NCBI RefSeq assembly: GCF_040538665.1
Contig: NZ_JBEWXT010000001.1
Coordinates: 1,266,501 to 1,330,500, forward strand
DNA from: Aureibaculum sp. 2308TA14-22
GTDB taxonomy: Bacteria; Bacteroidota; Bacteroidia; Flavobacteriales; Flavobacteriaceae
Direction: 5' to 3'
Length of the DNA stretch: 64,000 nt
Position 1 is the first letter of the stretch. Each line of letters starts with the position of its first letter. Under the pieces are notes generated by a model. The model was not told the DNA's origin. It saw nothing but the letters and a program-made list of their open reading frames with translations, and did no database searches. Shown one piece after another: positions 63,094 to 64,000 of this stretch. The position numbers were made by a program, and so were the translations under genes.

Positions 63094-63999
63094 ATGTTAA
63101 ATAAACAAAGTAAAATACTATTAACGGGAGCGTCAGGATTTTTAGGAAGTTATATCTATAATTATTTAAACTCAAAATATAATGTTACTACTTTGGGACG
63201 CAGTAAAGCTTCATCTATTGTTTGTAATATCAGTGAAGCTAAGGTAAATTTAGCTGATAATTATCAAATGGTCATTCATTGTGCTGGTAAAGCCCATAGT
63301 ATCCCAAAATCAAAACAAGAAGAAAAAATATTTTATGATGTTAATCATAAAGGAACTATTAACTTATGTGAATCATTAAAACCAAAACTTCCTTCAACTT
63401 TTGTCTTTATTAGCACTATAGCAGTTTATGGTTTGGATAAAGGTAGTAATATAAGAGAAGAAGAACCTCTTAATGGTGCGACTCCTTATGCTAAAAGTAA
63501 AATAATGGCAGAGAAATTTCTGCAAGGTTGGTGTAAACAAAAAGATATAAATTTGGTTATTTTAAGGTTGCCATTGGTAGCAGGTATCAATCCAAAAGGT
63601 AATTTAGAGGCTATGATAAATGGTATTAAAAAAGGATATTATTTTAATATATCGGGTAATGATGCCAAGAAGAGTATTGTGTTAGCTGATGATGTAGCAA
63701 AATTAATACCCAATTTATACAATAAGCATGGAGTATATAATTTATCTGGTGATAGAGATTATACATTTAAACAAATTTCAGAAATTATTAGAAAGCAATT
63801 AGGTAAGAAAAGGATTATAACGTTATCCCATTTTTTGGTCAAAATTAGCTCTTATGTAGGTAATGTTATTCCCTTCTTTCCTCTTAACGGTGATACAGTT
63901 AAAAAAATGACCAGTACTCTAACGGTAAGTGCTAATAAGGCAATTTCTGAATTAAGTTGGAAGCCAAAAGCATTGGAAGATCATTTTAAAATTTCTTAA
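63094..63999 (+). CDS. NAD-dependent epimerase/dehydratase (WbpV/WbpP-region SDR)
   Basis: I chose the ATG at 63094 (301 aa), since the region before it is not conserved with the family. A longer frame starts at 63043. The protein has TGASGFLGSYIY, an HCAGKAHSIPK segment typical of this O-antigen epimerase subgroup, and the catalytic Tyr132-x3-Lys136 (PYAKSK). It likely epimerises or reduces a UDP-N-acetylhexosamine derivative. Genes of this type often lie directly before the initiating transferase gene, which would fall past the right edge. The stop is complete at 63999. Confidence 0.85.
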   Translation: MLNKQSKILLTGASGFLGSYIYNYLNSKYNVTTLGRSKASSIVCNISEAKVNLADNYQMVIHCAGKAHSIPKSKQEEKIFYDVNHKGTINLCESLKPKLPSTFVFISTIAVYGLDKGSNIREEEPLNGATPYAKSKIMAEKFLQGWCKQKDINLVILRLPLVAGINPKGNLEAMINGIKKGYYFNISGNDAKKSIVLADDVAKLIPNLYNKHGVYNLSGDRDYTFKQISEIIRKQLGKKRIITLSHFLVKISSYVGNVIPFFPLNGDTVKKMTSTLTVSANKAISELSWKPKALEDHFKIS

Positions 64000-64000
64000 C

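Noticed and set aside
1-64000. tRNA or rRNA genes, CRISPR arrays, transposases, phage genes
   Set aside because: I looked in all gaps, which are short, and saw no cloverleaf-like, repeat-spacer or transposase sequence. A covariance-model scan could still find a small RNA.

Overview
The window looks like chromosome from a marine-type member of the Flavobacteriaceae (Bacteroidota). The DNA is AT-rich and starts lack Shine-Dalgarno sequences. Many upstream regions carry the Bacteroidota -7 promoter element TAnnTTTG. The gene content is flavobacterial: DUF3810, DUF3822 and DUF3857 proteins, a GldM-like domain, a LytS/LytTR pair and lipoproteins with short lipoboxes. The family assignment is inference from these features. 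I saw no rRNA, tRNA, CRISPR array, insertion sequence or phage gene. No gap between genes exceeds about 300 bases.

Left part (1-31 kb): mostly conserved housekeeping genes in short operons. In order these are an RNA methyltransferase; two secreted amidohydrolases; a DUF3810 membrane metalloprotein; replicative helicase dnaB; a GH20 hexosaminidase lipoprotein; a secreted ThuA/GATase-like protein; gcvT; a small secreted GldM-C-like protein; a LytS/LytTR two-component pair; and the operon 243-aa protein-DUF3822-rsmD-thrC. Then come a + strand run (RecD-like helicase, PBP4-type carboxypeptidase, acyltransferase) and a - strand run (M28 peptidase, exonuclease/GIY-YIG protein, DUF3857 protein, potassium channel, miaA). 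An iron-siderophore or cobalamin type ABC importer closes this part.

Middle (31-37.6 kb): a four-gene operon of the planctomycete-like DUF1549/DUF1553 - DUF1501 type, with a secreted TIM-barrel isomerase and a membrane cytochrome-like protein ending in leucine-rich repeats. This is probably an extracytoplasmic sugar or sulfated-glycan oxidation module.

Right part (about 38.5-64 kb): a Wzx/Wzy-type surface polysaccharide locus, all on the + strand. It begins with export genes (Wza-like, Wzc-like with a tyrosine tail) and precursor genes (UDP-sugar dehydrogenase, UDP-uronate epimerase). A compact acidic-sugar module follows: glycosyltransferase, a CBS-domain/UDP-sugar dehydrogenase fusion, a CMP-ulosonate synthetase, a D-2-hydroxyacid dehydrogenase and a NeuB-family synthase without a SAF domain. 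After that come a Wzx flippase, two hexapeptide acetyltransferases flanking a GT-B-like transferase, further glycosyltransferases, a UGM-like flavoprotein, a glutamine-dependent amidotransferase, a Wzy polymerase and a terminal SDR epimerase. Together they suggest an acidic glycan containing one or two uronic acids (perhaps amidated), a CMP-activated ulosonic acid and O-acetyl groups. The initiating phosphoglycosyl transferase is not in the window and probably lies just past the right edge. The acidic-sugar module at 44.5-50.0 kb is the best candidate for undescribed biochemistry: it activates an ulosonic acid, but none of the usual nonulosonate precursor genes is present.
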